Position numbers and translations under genes: made by a program. The notes under the pieces were generated by a model. That model had not been told where the DNA came from. It made no database searches and saw nothing but the letters and a program-made list of their open reading frames with translations. 64,000 nt of DNA from Membranipora membranacea. Lineage: Eukaryota; Bryozoa; Gymnolaemata; Cheilostomatida; Membraniporidae. The stretch is from positions 25,916,001-25,980,000 of the forward strand of contig OU612065.1 in NCBI GenBank assembly GCA_914767715.1, given 5' to 3'. Positions 45,901 to 64,000 of this stretch are shown here, piece after piece (the stretch's first letter is position 1; each line of letters opens with the position of its first letter).

Positions 45901-48900
45901 TCCTTCATTATATAACATGTTGGGCCATACATCAACTGAAACCGCGACGTCAAAGCTGTCAACACAATTTTTTCCCTGCTATCCTGCATTATATAGCATA
46001 ACAGCCATACACCAACTAAAACTTGTGTCAATGGTTGTGCCTTTTTTGAGTTTCACCAAGGAGTAACTCCTTGGTTTCACATTGCGTAGAAAAATCATGG
46101 ACAACACAATTGTTTCCCTGCTTTATTCTAATTTACTGCAATGACTCTTGTTACAGATATGTGGTGTTCACTGTTCTTGACCCCGGTACTGACGATGACA
46201 GCCTGCTTGGTCATGTTGTTGTGGACTTGGAGAACCTTGATATAGAGCAGGGATATCACGGAACCTTCCCTCTCTCTGACATGGTATGACTTCTATATCA
46301 TCACACAATAATATGTATTTGCATATTTGTATGTAGAGTAGTGATTGTAGGAGAGAGTCATGCTCAATCCAACCATAACCATAATTTCTAACCCAATCAG
46401 CACACCAACGACTGGAAATATCAAAATCTTACTAATCATAGGGTGATAGGGGGTGTCTGTATGGTGGAAAAATAGTGAAATTCAAACCTTGCAGCTGGTC
46501 ATTTGCCAATTTCATCTGACATCATCAATATATCACCGCCTTGACAGTCTGAAACATGAAGAGCTAGTGGTGTTGTTAGATAATGTTAATCTTTAGACAT
46601 TCCGTGTGAAAAAGTGATAATTATCTTGTTAAGTTTAATTTACAATTATTTATGGGGTGATTAATACAAAAAATTGCATAACATCGGAAATCTCCTGGTT
46701 AAATAAGATGTTACGGGACGGTCTATATTGTGAAGATGGTGAATGCTGGTGCGTGGCGGTTAGATTCTGTCTGTGATGTTTCAGAGGAGAATTGCCCTGG
46801 GGTTTTGCATAGACCGCTGATAAAATTAAACGTGTAATATTTTGACGCCAAATGGTTTCCCAAATTGACAACATAATGCTTGTTGGATTCCAAAAATTCG
46901 ATTTTATGAATTATGGGCGGTATTTCTTTCAAACCTGTAATAGATAGATCACGGATATCGCACCTGTTGAGTATTTTACAATATAATACAACATATTAAA
47001 GTGATTATTCATAGAAAGAGTTGTAATATATATATATATATATATATATTGAAAACAAAATTGATGAAGTTCGGGTACTTCATCATTACTTGCCCTGCAA
47101 TAACATACGCATCTGATTTCAGAGTCACAGCGATCGACTGAGGAACAAGTGGTTCCAGACGACGCAAGTCCAGGAGTTCAAAGAAGCGCTCTGGGCTCAC
47201 TCTGTCTTCCAGTACCCCAACGTTCTCTTCAAAAATCACACTGGCAAAAAGGTATGGTCATCTGTCCGATAAACTCCATATCCTTGATCAAGGGTCATTT
47301 AACAAATTGTTCTTACCACACATCTTATATGCATATCATGTATCCATATAACGCCGCACGTACATGCAAAAAATTACCAGTAAATACCAGACACTGTGGT
47401 TGGTATAAAGAGTTCCTTTGCATTGTCAAAAAGGGAGGAACATCCTATTGAAGTTTTTTTCCCGCATTTGGTCTCATTGGTTCGTTTCTGTTAGGTTAGG
47501 TTAGTTAGGTTTTTCTAGAGATCTCTTGTTGAATTATAAATCTATAACAAAATGCGAGGCAGCCAAGCTGACCTTTTACATGCTTCCCAGTGACGGGACA
47601 GATATGGAGCTGCCAGGTGTGGAAAAACAAAATCTGCCAGAAAATCCAGCTGCACAATCTGCCAAAGGTCGCCTCGAATATATTTTATAAACCTTTTAGT
47701 TAACCTGCGTTTGGCATTCCTCAGGAAATGTTTATATCACCTCATGCTCCAATGCGGTACAAAAAATGATATTTTAGTTATTTCCGAGGCGTTTTGATGG
47801 AGGTAGGGAAAGATAGGTTGTGTATAAAATGAATCAAATGTGCAACTGGTACATTTTAATGCTATTTATAGGTGATAAGTTAATAATGAATATGGAAATT
47901 TCCTGGTCACTATATGGAATTAGCTACCTGTTTAGGTTCACGGAACATCAAAAATTGACAGTTAGACATGACCAGCTTGTCTCCTATAGTGATTTATAGC
48001 TTTGTTAGAGGTGTGAATTTCTATACCACATCAAATAAACAAAAATTCACTTTGGCGTCTTCGTGCTCCCTCAATATGAGAATACACGGCCAAGTGCGGC
48101 CTCTAACAAAGCCATCTTACTCCATTTCTGCACACATTATGAGCATGCGATGGTCGATTGGAAATGGAAGGGCGGTATGAGCAAGTACTCCAGGCCCCTA
48201 AAAACTCTGATTCGGTTAATGTGTCATTACAATTAAGGATTTTTCGGTGACGTTAGTACCCAACACAAAATGCTAACATCCCAACTGATACAGGCTTTGG
48301 TAAAACCACACACACCTGATAATTAATTAAATTTATAAATTAATAATGTGACATAAAATAAATTTAGGGGTATTTTGATAGTCTTAATCTGACAGCGATT
48401 ACGTTATAGCTCTGTGATAACATTGTGCTTGGATCGGGCAACCAGTAAGCTTTATCACGTATCACGGGGCGGGCGAGAGCTCGGTGCTTCACCATTGAAA
48501 TTGCAAATGGGAAACGCATTCGCCCTAGCAACGATTCTACAAAAAACCGAGTTAATTTAAATTTAAAACAAGGTAAATTTTCTGATAGCCTCCATGCGAC
48601 CAAAAACAGATGTGCACAGATCTAATCTATTCCAACTCTCACCAACATAGAAAACTTTCCACAAACCACACAGCAGCTTGCTACAGAAACGGGCACGGCC
48701 AAAATTTTCCACAAACCAATACAGCAGCTTGCTATAATCACAGGCACGCCTTTTTGGATATCAATAATATTCACTTGAGAAAAGTTATAGATACAAAATC
48801 TTAGACTAAATATGTATGTTCTAGAAGTTTTGGATGGCCTTGTAATGTCCTGGTCGGAGTGGATGGTGTTTGGGTCATTAGTGGTTACTGCTTCCAGTAC

Positions 48901-50506
48901 CTGATGTCACTGGTTGGGTTCCGGTGAACTGGTGTGCATCAAAACAATATAAGCAGCACCGGTAGTTGTGCTGCTAATGTGATAAATCGGTCGTCTCAAC
49001 ACCTTTGGACGTTTACGCATAGCATTGACATGCATGCGCTATAGTGGTTTATTTTTAGCACCTTGCTGCCACTGCCCATGGAACCAGCTGACTCGCTCGC
49101 TGACATCCGTTCAAAGTTGGCAGCAAATAAAGAAATATGAACTCATTAGTTCAACGACTATCTAATCTCAATCAACTATCATAAATGTTGGTTTTCTGTT
49201 GTCTTTAGTGCCGAACAAATCATAGCCTCAGGTTTTAGCAGCCATTATGACAGCACTCGAATAAAGTTTAATTACCCACCCCAACTTTGTCTGGACGGAA
49301 ATTTTACATAATGAGGCTAAGGAGGAGTGTCATATCCTGAAACAATTAGCACTAATTGTGTGTTCGCAAAAAAGTACCAACCGTGTTTCACCATTTGTGG
49401 CTCATTAAAATAACATCATTGTGACAAGTTTTGTTACAACACAGACCAGAAAGACTATCGGAGGACACAAACCAAGAACGAAAAAGCTTAAACAGACTCT
49501 GTCAACAATAGGTCTGATTCATATCCTGATCGATGGAAGGGTTTTCCCATAGTTTATTTATCCCGACGACTTCGCTTAACAATTCGCTTCGTCACTCTCC
49601 CCTCAGTCACCCTGTTGATTCATGATCAGTCAAAACTTTGATAGCCAAAACAAAGTCAGGTAATTATTTATGTACCTAGTTGCTTTCTCTGCAAAAATTT
49701 GATTCTCAACTGGAAGAGTTGAGATGTTCTATTTGAAGCTTAGGAAGCCTATTAGCACAATTGGTAAAGATTTTTTAAGTGTGGCATTAACACAGGTTGA
49801 TTAATAATAATCTGTCATGGTGGCGTGATCAAGGCAGGACTCATTGCATTTTAGACGCCAGGACTTCTGGTTCTGAGGGGAAGAAATTTAATTAACGTTT
49901 GTTGTTAATTGCTGAAATATTATTGCGATCATAAAATTCATAATTCATAAATCAAAAGCCGCCACATTATAGTTTACCATGACATGGGGACACAACTCAC
50001 TGCAATGATGTAGCCCATAACCAGTTTCACTGCTTGAACAAGAAGCCATCTAAGGGCTTAGATGATAGATCAATACAATAATGCCTTTATGCGATTGTGG
50101 TTCCGTCCCAATGCTACTATAGCTTGTCTGCCTTAAAAGCCTCTGGAAGCTTAGATTAACAGGATTCTGATTGATTTAATGGTGCTGGAGTTGGAGGAAA
50201 AGTGGTGCCAGTGTACAATATTCACATTTAAGAGTATCGCATACTCAGCAGAAACATTGGAAGATCATGAAAGTGCTGACAGTTTCCGTGTGAATTAAAC
50301 GCTACAGGTGCGTCGACATACCAGTTCCTTCACGTAATCAGAAAGCCTTCACACCTTTCTACTCTAATAGATATATAATGGTTTTCTGAATGCAGATCAG
50401 ACCAGCACCTCGTCACCCACAAGCAGTATCAATCCAGATACAAAACCAGATTGCTGACTTCCCTGCCGTGCTTAACAATAAGGTCAAAAACTTTGTTTTT
50501 GAATAA
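36990..50506 (+). CDS. Tandem C2-domain protein with N-terminal myristoylation signal, 414 aa
   Basis: Eight plus-strand exons: 36990-37154, 37481-37678, 38280-38543, 39682-39855, 41328-41404, 46157-46283, 47123-47251, 50396-50506 (stop TAA 50504-50506). All phases agree. MGNSNST fits the N-myristoylation consensus (Gly2, Ser6). No membrane segment is seen. C2A spans about 75-205 (GEVQISLKYD, AQPFVAISLYPD, NPVYNEKFAFSL, FLGEAVISM, TAWYTL). C2B spans about 215-335 (GDLEIGLEYTLPQTLAVTVK, NPNWDEQFTFEV, LLGHVVVDLENL). A tail follows: DRLRNKWFQTTQVQEF, EALWAHSVFQYPNVLF, and the last exon IRPAPRHPQAVSIQIQ ending NFVFE. Loop-1 aspartates of both C2 domains look replaced, so calcium binding is probably weak. 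It resembles the synaptotagmin/Doc2 class in fold, but I do not recognise the specific family. The last exon rests on phase, acceptor and stop only. Confidence 0.8.
37894..38022. repeat. Inverted repeat in C2-gene intron 2
   Basis: TTTCAAGCTATGATTACAAT plus TAAATATCA (37894-37922) is exactly mirrored by TGATATTTA and ATTGTAATCATAGCTTGAAA (37994-38022). The loop is 71 bp. Confidence 0.85.
41021..41060 (+). repeat. Short tandem duplication
   Basis: TTCTGGTTCCCTTTCCG occurs twice in about 40 bp, in C2-gene intron 4. Confidence 0.7.
45400..46110 (+). repeat. Degenerate tandem repeat in C2-gene intron 5
   Basis: About five diverged copies of a unit of roughly 110-130 bp. Shared blocks are GCCATACATCAACTGAAACT, TTTCACATT(A/T)CGTAGAAAAT, and a CCTTCATTACATAACATG-like run. 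The copies at about 45475, 45700, 45820, 45925 and 46010 are the clearest. Boundaries are approximate. Confidence 0.7.
47027..47050. repeat. (TA)n microsatellite
   Basis: About ten or more TA units, just upstream of C2-gene exon 7. Confidence 0.9.
48651..48750 (+). repeat. Two-copy 50-bp tandem duplication
   Basis: Units 48651-48700 and 48701-48750 share AAAACTTTCCACAAACCA, CAGCAGCTTGCTA and GGCACG with few differences. They lie in the last intron of the C2 gene. Confidence 0.85.
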
Positions 50507-53500
50507 ACTGGCGCAGCAGGCTTGACGCGGCTGTTTCATTTCCTGTGATGCGACGTCTCTATATGGTCTATGTCGTGGGAAGGGCTCAAACCTTTACACA
50601 CACTTGTTCATGAACCACTGGGTTTGATTTATGTATGGAGGCCTAAGCTGTTTTAATTTAATGCCAAGTTGGAGGAGCTGATCTCTGTCTGTGATCTGCA
50701 AAAAGTGCCGCTGACAAACGCTGATTCAATTCAAGCGATCGATCGATGATAACGCTACGTGATAAAGCGAAAAAATATTCTTTGGAATAAAACAGCACTC
50801 CTATTTTGGCCATGGTTTTCCCTATCCTTGGTGCATACTGTTCTCTCGTGGAAAATATCCAAATGTGTGCGAAGCTTGCTGTAAAATTCCCATAGACTTA
50901 ATATTAAGTCTGTGAAAATTCCCAATTATTGTGTTATATCTTTCTGTCATTTTTCGAGTTCAGGTTATTCGGCTGACATGCCAAACAGCTGGAGGAGCGA
51001 AAGCCAAACTGAGACTGAACAACGGAATACCCGTCATCTGATTTCACCAAATCTGTTAGTGGTTCCAGGGGAGATTAATGACAATATTAACTTCAATCTA
51101 CCACAATCTCGAATTTTCGATTAATTAACAAATTCGTCCTACCTTTATTTTTCTTCAAAAGTTTATCTTTTTCGATCCGTCCGTATCTAAAATGTTTTCA
51201 TTTTGCTCATTTTTTACTATATCGCCCTTTCCGGGACAATTTCCTGTACCTTTTATACCTGCATGAAGTATCGTTACAAATTTATATTAGGCAATGTTTT
51301 TTTTTGTTCCAATAATCAAGGACACCATCCCATGAATTATATCCATTTTCTGCTTGAGTGCATGTAATACCCTTTTACCCATTTTTAGATGAACATCAAA
51401 ATTTTTAACCAATTAAAATCTTCAATTTTACCCACAGCCTGAGGGTTCAAGATTGCCTCAACCTTGAGAGATCTTTTAGAAAATTTGATATGGTCATAGC
51501 TGAATGTAATGGGAGCGTTGGGTATTTTGTGTTGGCTGAAAATTACATCATCTTTTATGTTTATTCATTTCCAAATTTTTACAATTTTATTTTGGTTCCA
51601 AATTGGTTGTAATAAACACTGTTATGCATGCCGATCTAAAATGATCTAAAATTACGTTACTTATTTTGTGTACCATGATATTATAAGAATGATGCAGTAT
51701 TACAACGTCTATGATTTGACAGCCCTGCTATTAGAGTACGTACATGGATGTCAATTCTCACTGTACATAGCAGTGCAGAGATTTTATCTTCGCAATTTCT
51801 CACTGACACATGATACTGGCACTAGTCATGTTACCTGCCTTTTATTCCATTCTAAGACTAAGCCAGTGTTCACCAACAACAACTACGGCAACGCTATAAT
51901 TCCTGAGGCTGTGAAAATCTTTAAATTATGCCCAACTCATCAGTCTACTAATTGTATAAAACATGTATTCTCCTATTTTGCTCAGTTCGACTGTGTGACT
52001 ATGTAGGGGTGACGACGCTTAATTCTAAAACAAAAGAGCTCATCGGACTCATGATTCTAATCAGCTTATTTTCATGAATGAAACTTTTCGCTGATTTCTC
52101 TTTTTGATAAATGAGATGGCTGACCATCTAATTTGCGGTCTGCTGTAAGTTAACAGCTGAACGCTGCGTTGGCTCCAATAGGGGCTGACAAATCACAAAG
52201 TCAGTAAACAGACTTAGAGGCATAGCGATCTTTGACATCACATTGAAAGAGTCTGCCACACGCCATTGTTATGCAGAGACGAACAGTCGTGGATTACCTT
52301 TTTATAAATTGCTATTGTTTAGTTTGTTTACTTTTTCCCATGGCCACTCGCTCTTACTCCGGAAATAATCTAAGTTACTGATCAGCTATACTATAGGTAT
52401 GGCAATGTGAAAAGAACTTTTCTATGGAAACCATTATTAGCAACATGACGTCGGTGGGAGCTTCCTAGTTTTTTTGTTTTTGATATATGTGGTAGCGATA
52501 CGATTGCTTGCAGTTGGGGCTTAGCAGCGGTTTTTATTGCTCTATGATGGTGATAGCTCCGTCATGCTGTCTGCTAAGCCAGACAGCCATTGAAAACCCT
52601 TTTTTCTGTTTAAAAAACCTTGTGTCGGTAACGGCTACTGCTTTAATTGTGAATCTAATGACCCGTATATGCTATAAATCTAAACCAACTTATACAAACC
52701 CTTGTAGCAAACTCCAAAATCACAGAGTGTTTACAAGCTCAACCAAACATGCCATTTCCTATCTCAAAAGTACTACAAAGATTTTTGCCTAGCACTTCGT
52801 ACTAAAACTTGGATAAATATTCATGTTACTGGAACTGTTTCTGCTTAATTCATTCCTGTGAAAACCAATTCTAATATCCTTTCCTACTTTTTTGATCTTG
52901 AGAAATTATATTATGTCTTACGTATATTAGGAGGATACCACATGTTATAAAATACCACATGTAATAAAACAGAACATATAATAAAATACCACATATAAAA
53001 AACTACCAATATTAGGACATTAATTTCGGTGGGATTAGGAGTAATCACGCACGCACGATATTACATCGATCAAATATAGTTCCACCCTCACCCACTAGGC
53101 CTACAAGGTAAGAAAAACATCATCATGGCCAATAAATCATCATCATCTAACCTTATTAGGACGAGAGCGTTTCTAAATTACAAGAAATATTGTGAGAAGA
53201 TCGATCTACAGCTTGAGTTTTGGCAACTTCAGAGAAGTCTAGACTTTTGATCATTTCTCAAAAAGGGCTAGATGATCAGGGAGAAAGTGAACAGTCATAG
53301 ACTAAGTGTTAGATTCGGGAGTAGCGTTTCATTTCTTTTCATCGAAGGCATGATAATGAGTACTCAATACAAATCAAACTATGCTAATTTTGCCTCAGCA
53401 CCATTGTGCCTGTTGCAATTAGAAAGGTATTCGCTTATGATTTTCATGCATTAAAACTCTTTCGCCGCAGATGGTCATGACATCGGGATGGGGAGGTAAA

Positions 53501-54799
53501 CTTTCTATCCGTAATAGCTGTCTTATTAAGACCGTGATTGTATATAATTGTATTTAATGGTAGATTGTAGGCGAAGCCTTGGTTCTTTGTACTGGCACTG
53601 CCCCGTAGTAGACAACATCAGAGCTCATATAGGGGCTGTCGGAAGAAACGCTGGTGCCCAGGCTCAGTGGCAGTACCAGTATATTAAGATAATTACAGTT
53701 GTGATACAGAGATAAGCCAAATCTTACACAATAGTTTTGATTTGGCTGTTGTAAAAGATGTATACAGCTCCAAGGCATAAACATCACCATTAGCGTCAAT
53801 GCATGTATGAGTTTGGTTGAACTCCGTTGCTCATTTCATGCCAATGAACTCGATCATCAAAATTTCAAAGAATCGCTAAATATTACCTGTCATTAGCGAA
53901 ATATGATTATGGAGGATTTTTCATCATTATTATTTTATTTTGTTTGTATTAAATTAAGACGGAAACATAACAATTAGTTTAAATTGATGTGTACTATTTC
54001 ATAAATAATTATCTAGCGGTAAATGTATATACAAGCAGTATTGAACTGGCAAAAATATAGCAAGACAATAAAAGTTAGTTTCAGCTAAATTTTGTTATTA
54101 CAAACGTGAACAAAGATTGTCTTGAACATTCTGTATTACAGCATTTTTACAAGATACATGATAAAAAAAAACTTTTTTTTGTAATAAGAAATGTATACAA
54201 AGATTCGTTGAAGGGGGGTCGGATAATTGTAAAATATATGTATTACATAATTGCACCGCAAATATTTAAACTGCTTTTGTTAAATATCAATTAGATTAGA
54301 AAATAATGTTAATATGTAAATAAATAAGATTGTGTCAGAAATAAGGCCTGGAAAAATGGAGAGAAAAAAGTCTGTACAATTGGGCTCTTGTAAAAACAGA
54401 TGTAGCAGCAAAGCAAGAGGCAAGAGAGGGCCAGCTACCTGTAGTAGAACAGCTTAGACAACCGCTTAACGTAATCTGAACTGTTTGAAACATCAAAAAA
54501 GGCATTTATAAATTATTTGGGCCAAAAAAAACGAGTATAAAAATCAGTTTTCTTCATTTTGAGTGTTTGTAAAACCTGGAACAAACATATCACATAGAAA
54601 TAATGATCAAAGACTAATATCATTGAGTGAACAGACCTGCGGCGAGCGGTAACTCCGACACAGGGCATGAGTAGTGATTCTAGTTTGAAATACTGCCTGA
54701 GATCACGAGATTTTTTCTCCAGCAGAGGGAAGCTGGACAGAAGTCTGATAATGGCAGCTCAAACTTTAGGTGAAAACAAAAATTCTGCCTCAATGGAGC
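50507..54799. other. Convergent spacer between the C2 gene and the GATA gene
   Basis: No gene is recognised in 4.3 kb. It should hold the 3' UTRs of both neighbours. A 112-codon open frame at 51668-52006 shows no family resemblance and is not called. Imperfect repeats of ATAAAATACCACATG occur around 52920-53010. Confidence 0.5.
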
Positions 54800-61963
<7,164 letters not shown>

Positions 61964-64000
61964 CTAAAATAAAATATATAAATTATTGTTTTTCAATTAA
62001 TTACAGTCTCAACTCTGTAAAATCAGATTCCTGGGAGGAATGTAAAAATAGACTAAAATCAGTGTCACAAGGTTTTCCAGGCCATTTTGCATAACAAAAT
62101 TGTGTGTTACAATTACATAAATCTTTATAAATACAGAAGCCAACACAACTTCCACCACCGCCAATTATCTGACAGACACAAGGAGCTTCAAATGATACTC
62201 TGGTAAATTAAATACAAGGCATTGTAACGGAGAAACCAGTTACTAGCAAACAGCAAGAATTTTTATTTTAAAATGCCACCTCAAAGTTTTTGCCGCATTG
62301 CTCAATTGGCGCAGCTCAGCGGAATGCTGAATGCTGGAAGAAACATATTGAGCGTGTCATTACTTTTTAATGATACAATTCTCTTTGTGACTAAAACCAT
62401 CTGGTGAAATGTCTAGAAAATCAGGCAGGTGATTCACACCGCAATAGCCATTTCCCTCCTCCCCATTTTAGGTTCAAGCAAATATCGCTGCCAAGTTTGA
62501 AAAACTGTATGATCGGCATCCAAATGTTCAAGTGGTAAGAAATAAGAACACACAACCTACCATAATTTTTTACTGAAACTTGGCATGATTTTCCGCGGAC
62601 CATCCTCTTAAGTTAAATAAGTCTCTAAATTTCTACACGCTTCTCTATTGCTTGCCAATTTGCGAATACAAACCATCATGATCCTGTGTCGGTATTTCAG
62701 TTCTTTTGCTTATTCATTTTCACTAATTTCTCAGTGTTTAAAATCATTTCATTTTCAAAAGGTGACAACAATAATTTTTTTGTGATAATCAGTACGATAA
62801 GATCTTGAAACTGGTGACAGGTTTATTCAGCCATCACTGATCCGTCTATTCAGGGTGAATGAGGTACGATAACGATCAAAAGTGGTTGATTTTTAAAAAT
62901 AATTAAGGTTTTATCTTGTTTGAATCTCATTAAATATTGTTAAAGTCAATCTTAAAAAGTGCCTAATGGGAAGAGTGAGGTTTGTTGCATAATAATTGTT
63001 TGTAAATATAGAAAGTTTGATGGAATATTTTAATGAAGAAAGTGAATAACCCACCTGTTGATTTGAGAAGCTGCTATCAAGCTATAGATTATCCAATTGC
63101 GCAAGTGATATAAATGTCAATTCTAGTCAGTGGAAAATTTTTACTACGGAGTACTCGATGTGACGTTACAATGCTGTCGTACAGGATATTACAGATTGCT
63201 GTCAAATTCCAGAGCTGGGTGTCCGCAAAGTGTTAGCAGAAAGGCATACAGATCGTGGAATGAAGATTGACAGTGTTTGGCTTTTTCTTTTATGAGAAAC
63301 CATTACTACCATGTTCCATCATGATTATGATGCTGGGGCGCCATAGAAAATAATAAGCCAATCAGAGCGCGCTATGGGTGGAGCTATATGTGCCACGCTT
63401 CATAAACCAATGGTTATTATTATTATCAGATTAGCAATCTCTGGAACCATTGTATTACAATGGTTGTAGGTTCTAGAGCATTGGCAATAAATATTGACAA
63501 AGCAAAATATGGATTTGTCAAGGAAATTAATGCCTAATCTTTTAAACTTTATGCTGATGGATCTGAGGAAGTTTGATCAGAATTCGATTAACAAGCTAAA
63601 CTCATCGTTTCAATGTAACAGGAATGAAATTGCAAGGGTAGGAAAATGAGAAAATGAATCAAAATTCAAGAAATTCAAAAGTGATTTATACTTTTCAGTG
63701 GATCTGGGTGGAGGGGACCAAGGGCCAACTTTATCGTTACAATCATCGCGTAGATTTGCCATCGAGTGAGGTGGAAGTAACAGAATCACAATTTTCTACA
63801 ATCATCAGTAGAATTTAATAACAAAATAAAAGTGTGTATGTTGATTTGTGGCGAGACTACCAACTTTTTTAATTTTGTAGACTATCGTGACATACCAGCG
63901 TTAAAGAATTTCATCATTTGAATAGCTCAGATATTTTTGGTTTTCAATTTTTTTTCTGCATTCAATTGAAAATATGACACCAGCGTCGATCTCTTGGGGA
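61964..64000. other. Region upstream of the visible GATA exons
   Basis: I can support no exon in this 2-kb AT-rich stretch. It should contain an intron and possibly the 5' exon or promoter of the GATA gene. A short minus-strand frame near 63760-63690 (MANLRDDCNDKV...) ends at a weak donor in the wrong phase. Confidence 0.4.

Noticed and set aside
47541-47690. Frame KCEAAKLTFYMLPSDGTDM... as a possible C2-gene exon
   Set aside because: The nearest acceptor (TTTTTCTAG) gives the wrong phase after exon 7. The exon at 50396 fits better.
51668-52006. 112-aa frame in the C2-GATA spacer
   Set aside because: Composition and lack of motifs suggest chance; no splice partners found.
63690-63770. Minus-strand frame MANLRDDCNDKV as first GATA exon
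   Set aside because: Its only donor (GTATAA) is weak and leaves in phase 2, while the next GATA exon needs phase 1.

Overview
This is an intron-rich, AT-rich nuclear fragment from an animal, most likely an invertebrate bilaterian (possibly a tunicate or another marine deuterostome or spiralian). I cannot name the species. The evidence is a set of animal-specific genes (vinculin, BCL9/Legless, a two-finger GATA1/2/3 factor, a tandem C2 protein, an EGF transmembrane protein), a ciliary-type LRRC72, and GT-AG introns with short coding exons. I rebuilt the gene models by hand, checking splice sites and codon phase at every join. No open reading frame is long enough to describe a gene by itself.

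Layout, left to right: (1) vinculin N-terminus, minus strand, exons at 3450-3394, 1927-1820 and 485-314, running off the left edge. (2) A 14-exon minus-strand model, 20917-5390. Its first seven exons encode a DDT/WHIM (CECR2/ISWI-partner-like) module and its last seven encode BCL9/Legless with HD1, HD2 and an HD3-like motif. All 13 junctions are phase-compatible, giving one predicted protein of about 1182 aa. (3) LRRC72, plus strand, seven exons, 21278-25839, head-to-head with gene 2 across 360 bp that contains an RFX X-box-like site. (4) A single-EGF type I transmembrane protein with a C-terminal PPTY motif, minus strand, six exons, 33426-27241. (5) An N-myristoylation-type tandem C2 protein, plus strand, eight exons, 36990-50506. 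(6) A GATA1/2/3-class factor, minus strand, five visible exons, 61963-54800, whose 5' end may lie outside the window.

The most interesting candidate is gene 2. If it is one transcript, it joins an ISWI-remodeller-binding module to the Wnt/beta-catenin co-activator BCL9. The fallback reading is two adjacent genes, a truncated DDT/WHIM gene and a BCL9 gene with an unrecognised 5' end. A cDNA across 13866/12283 would decide.

Introns and intergenic spacers hold many fold-back (inverted-repeat) elements: two copies of one MITE-like family in LRRC72 introns, a near-perfect 360-bp hairpin, a 390-bp element in the DDT/BCL9 gene, and a small hairpin flanked by a 10-bp direct repeat. There are also several tandem repeats. 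I found no rRNA, tRNA, CRISPR or prokaryotic-type feature.
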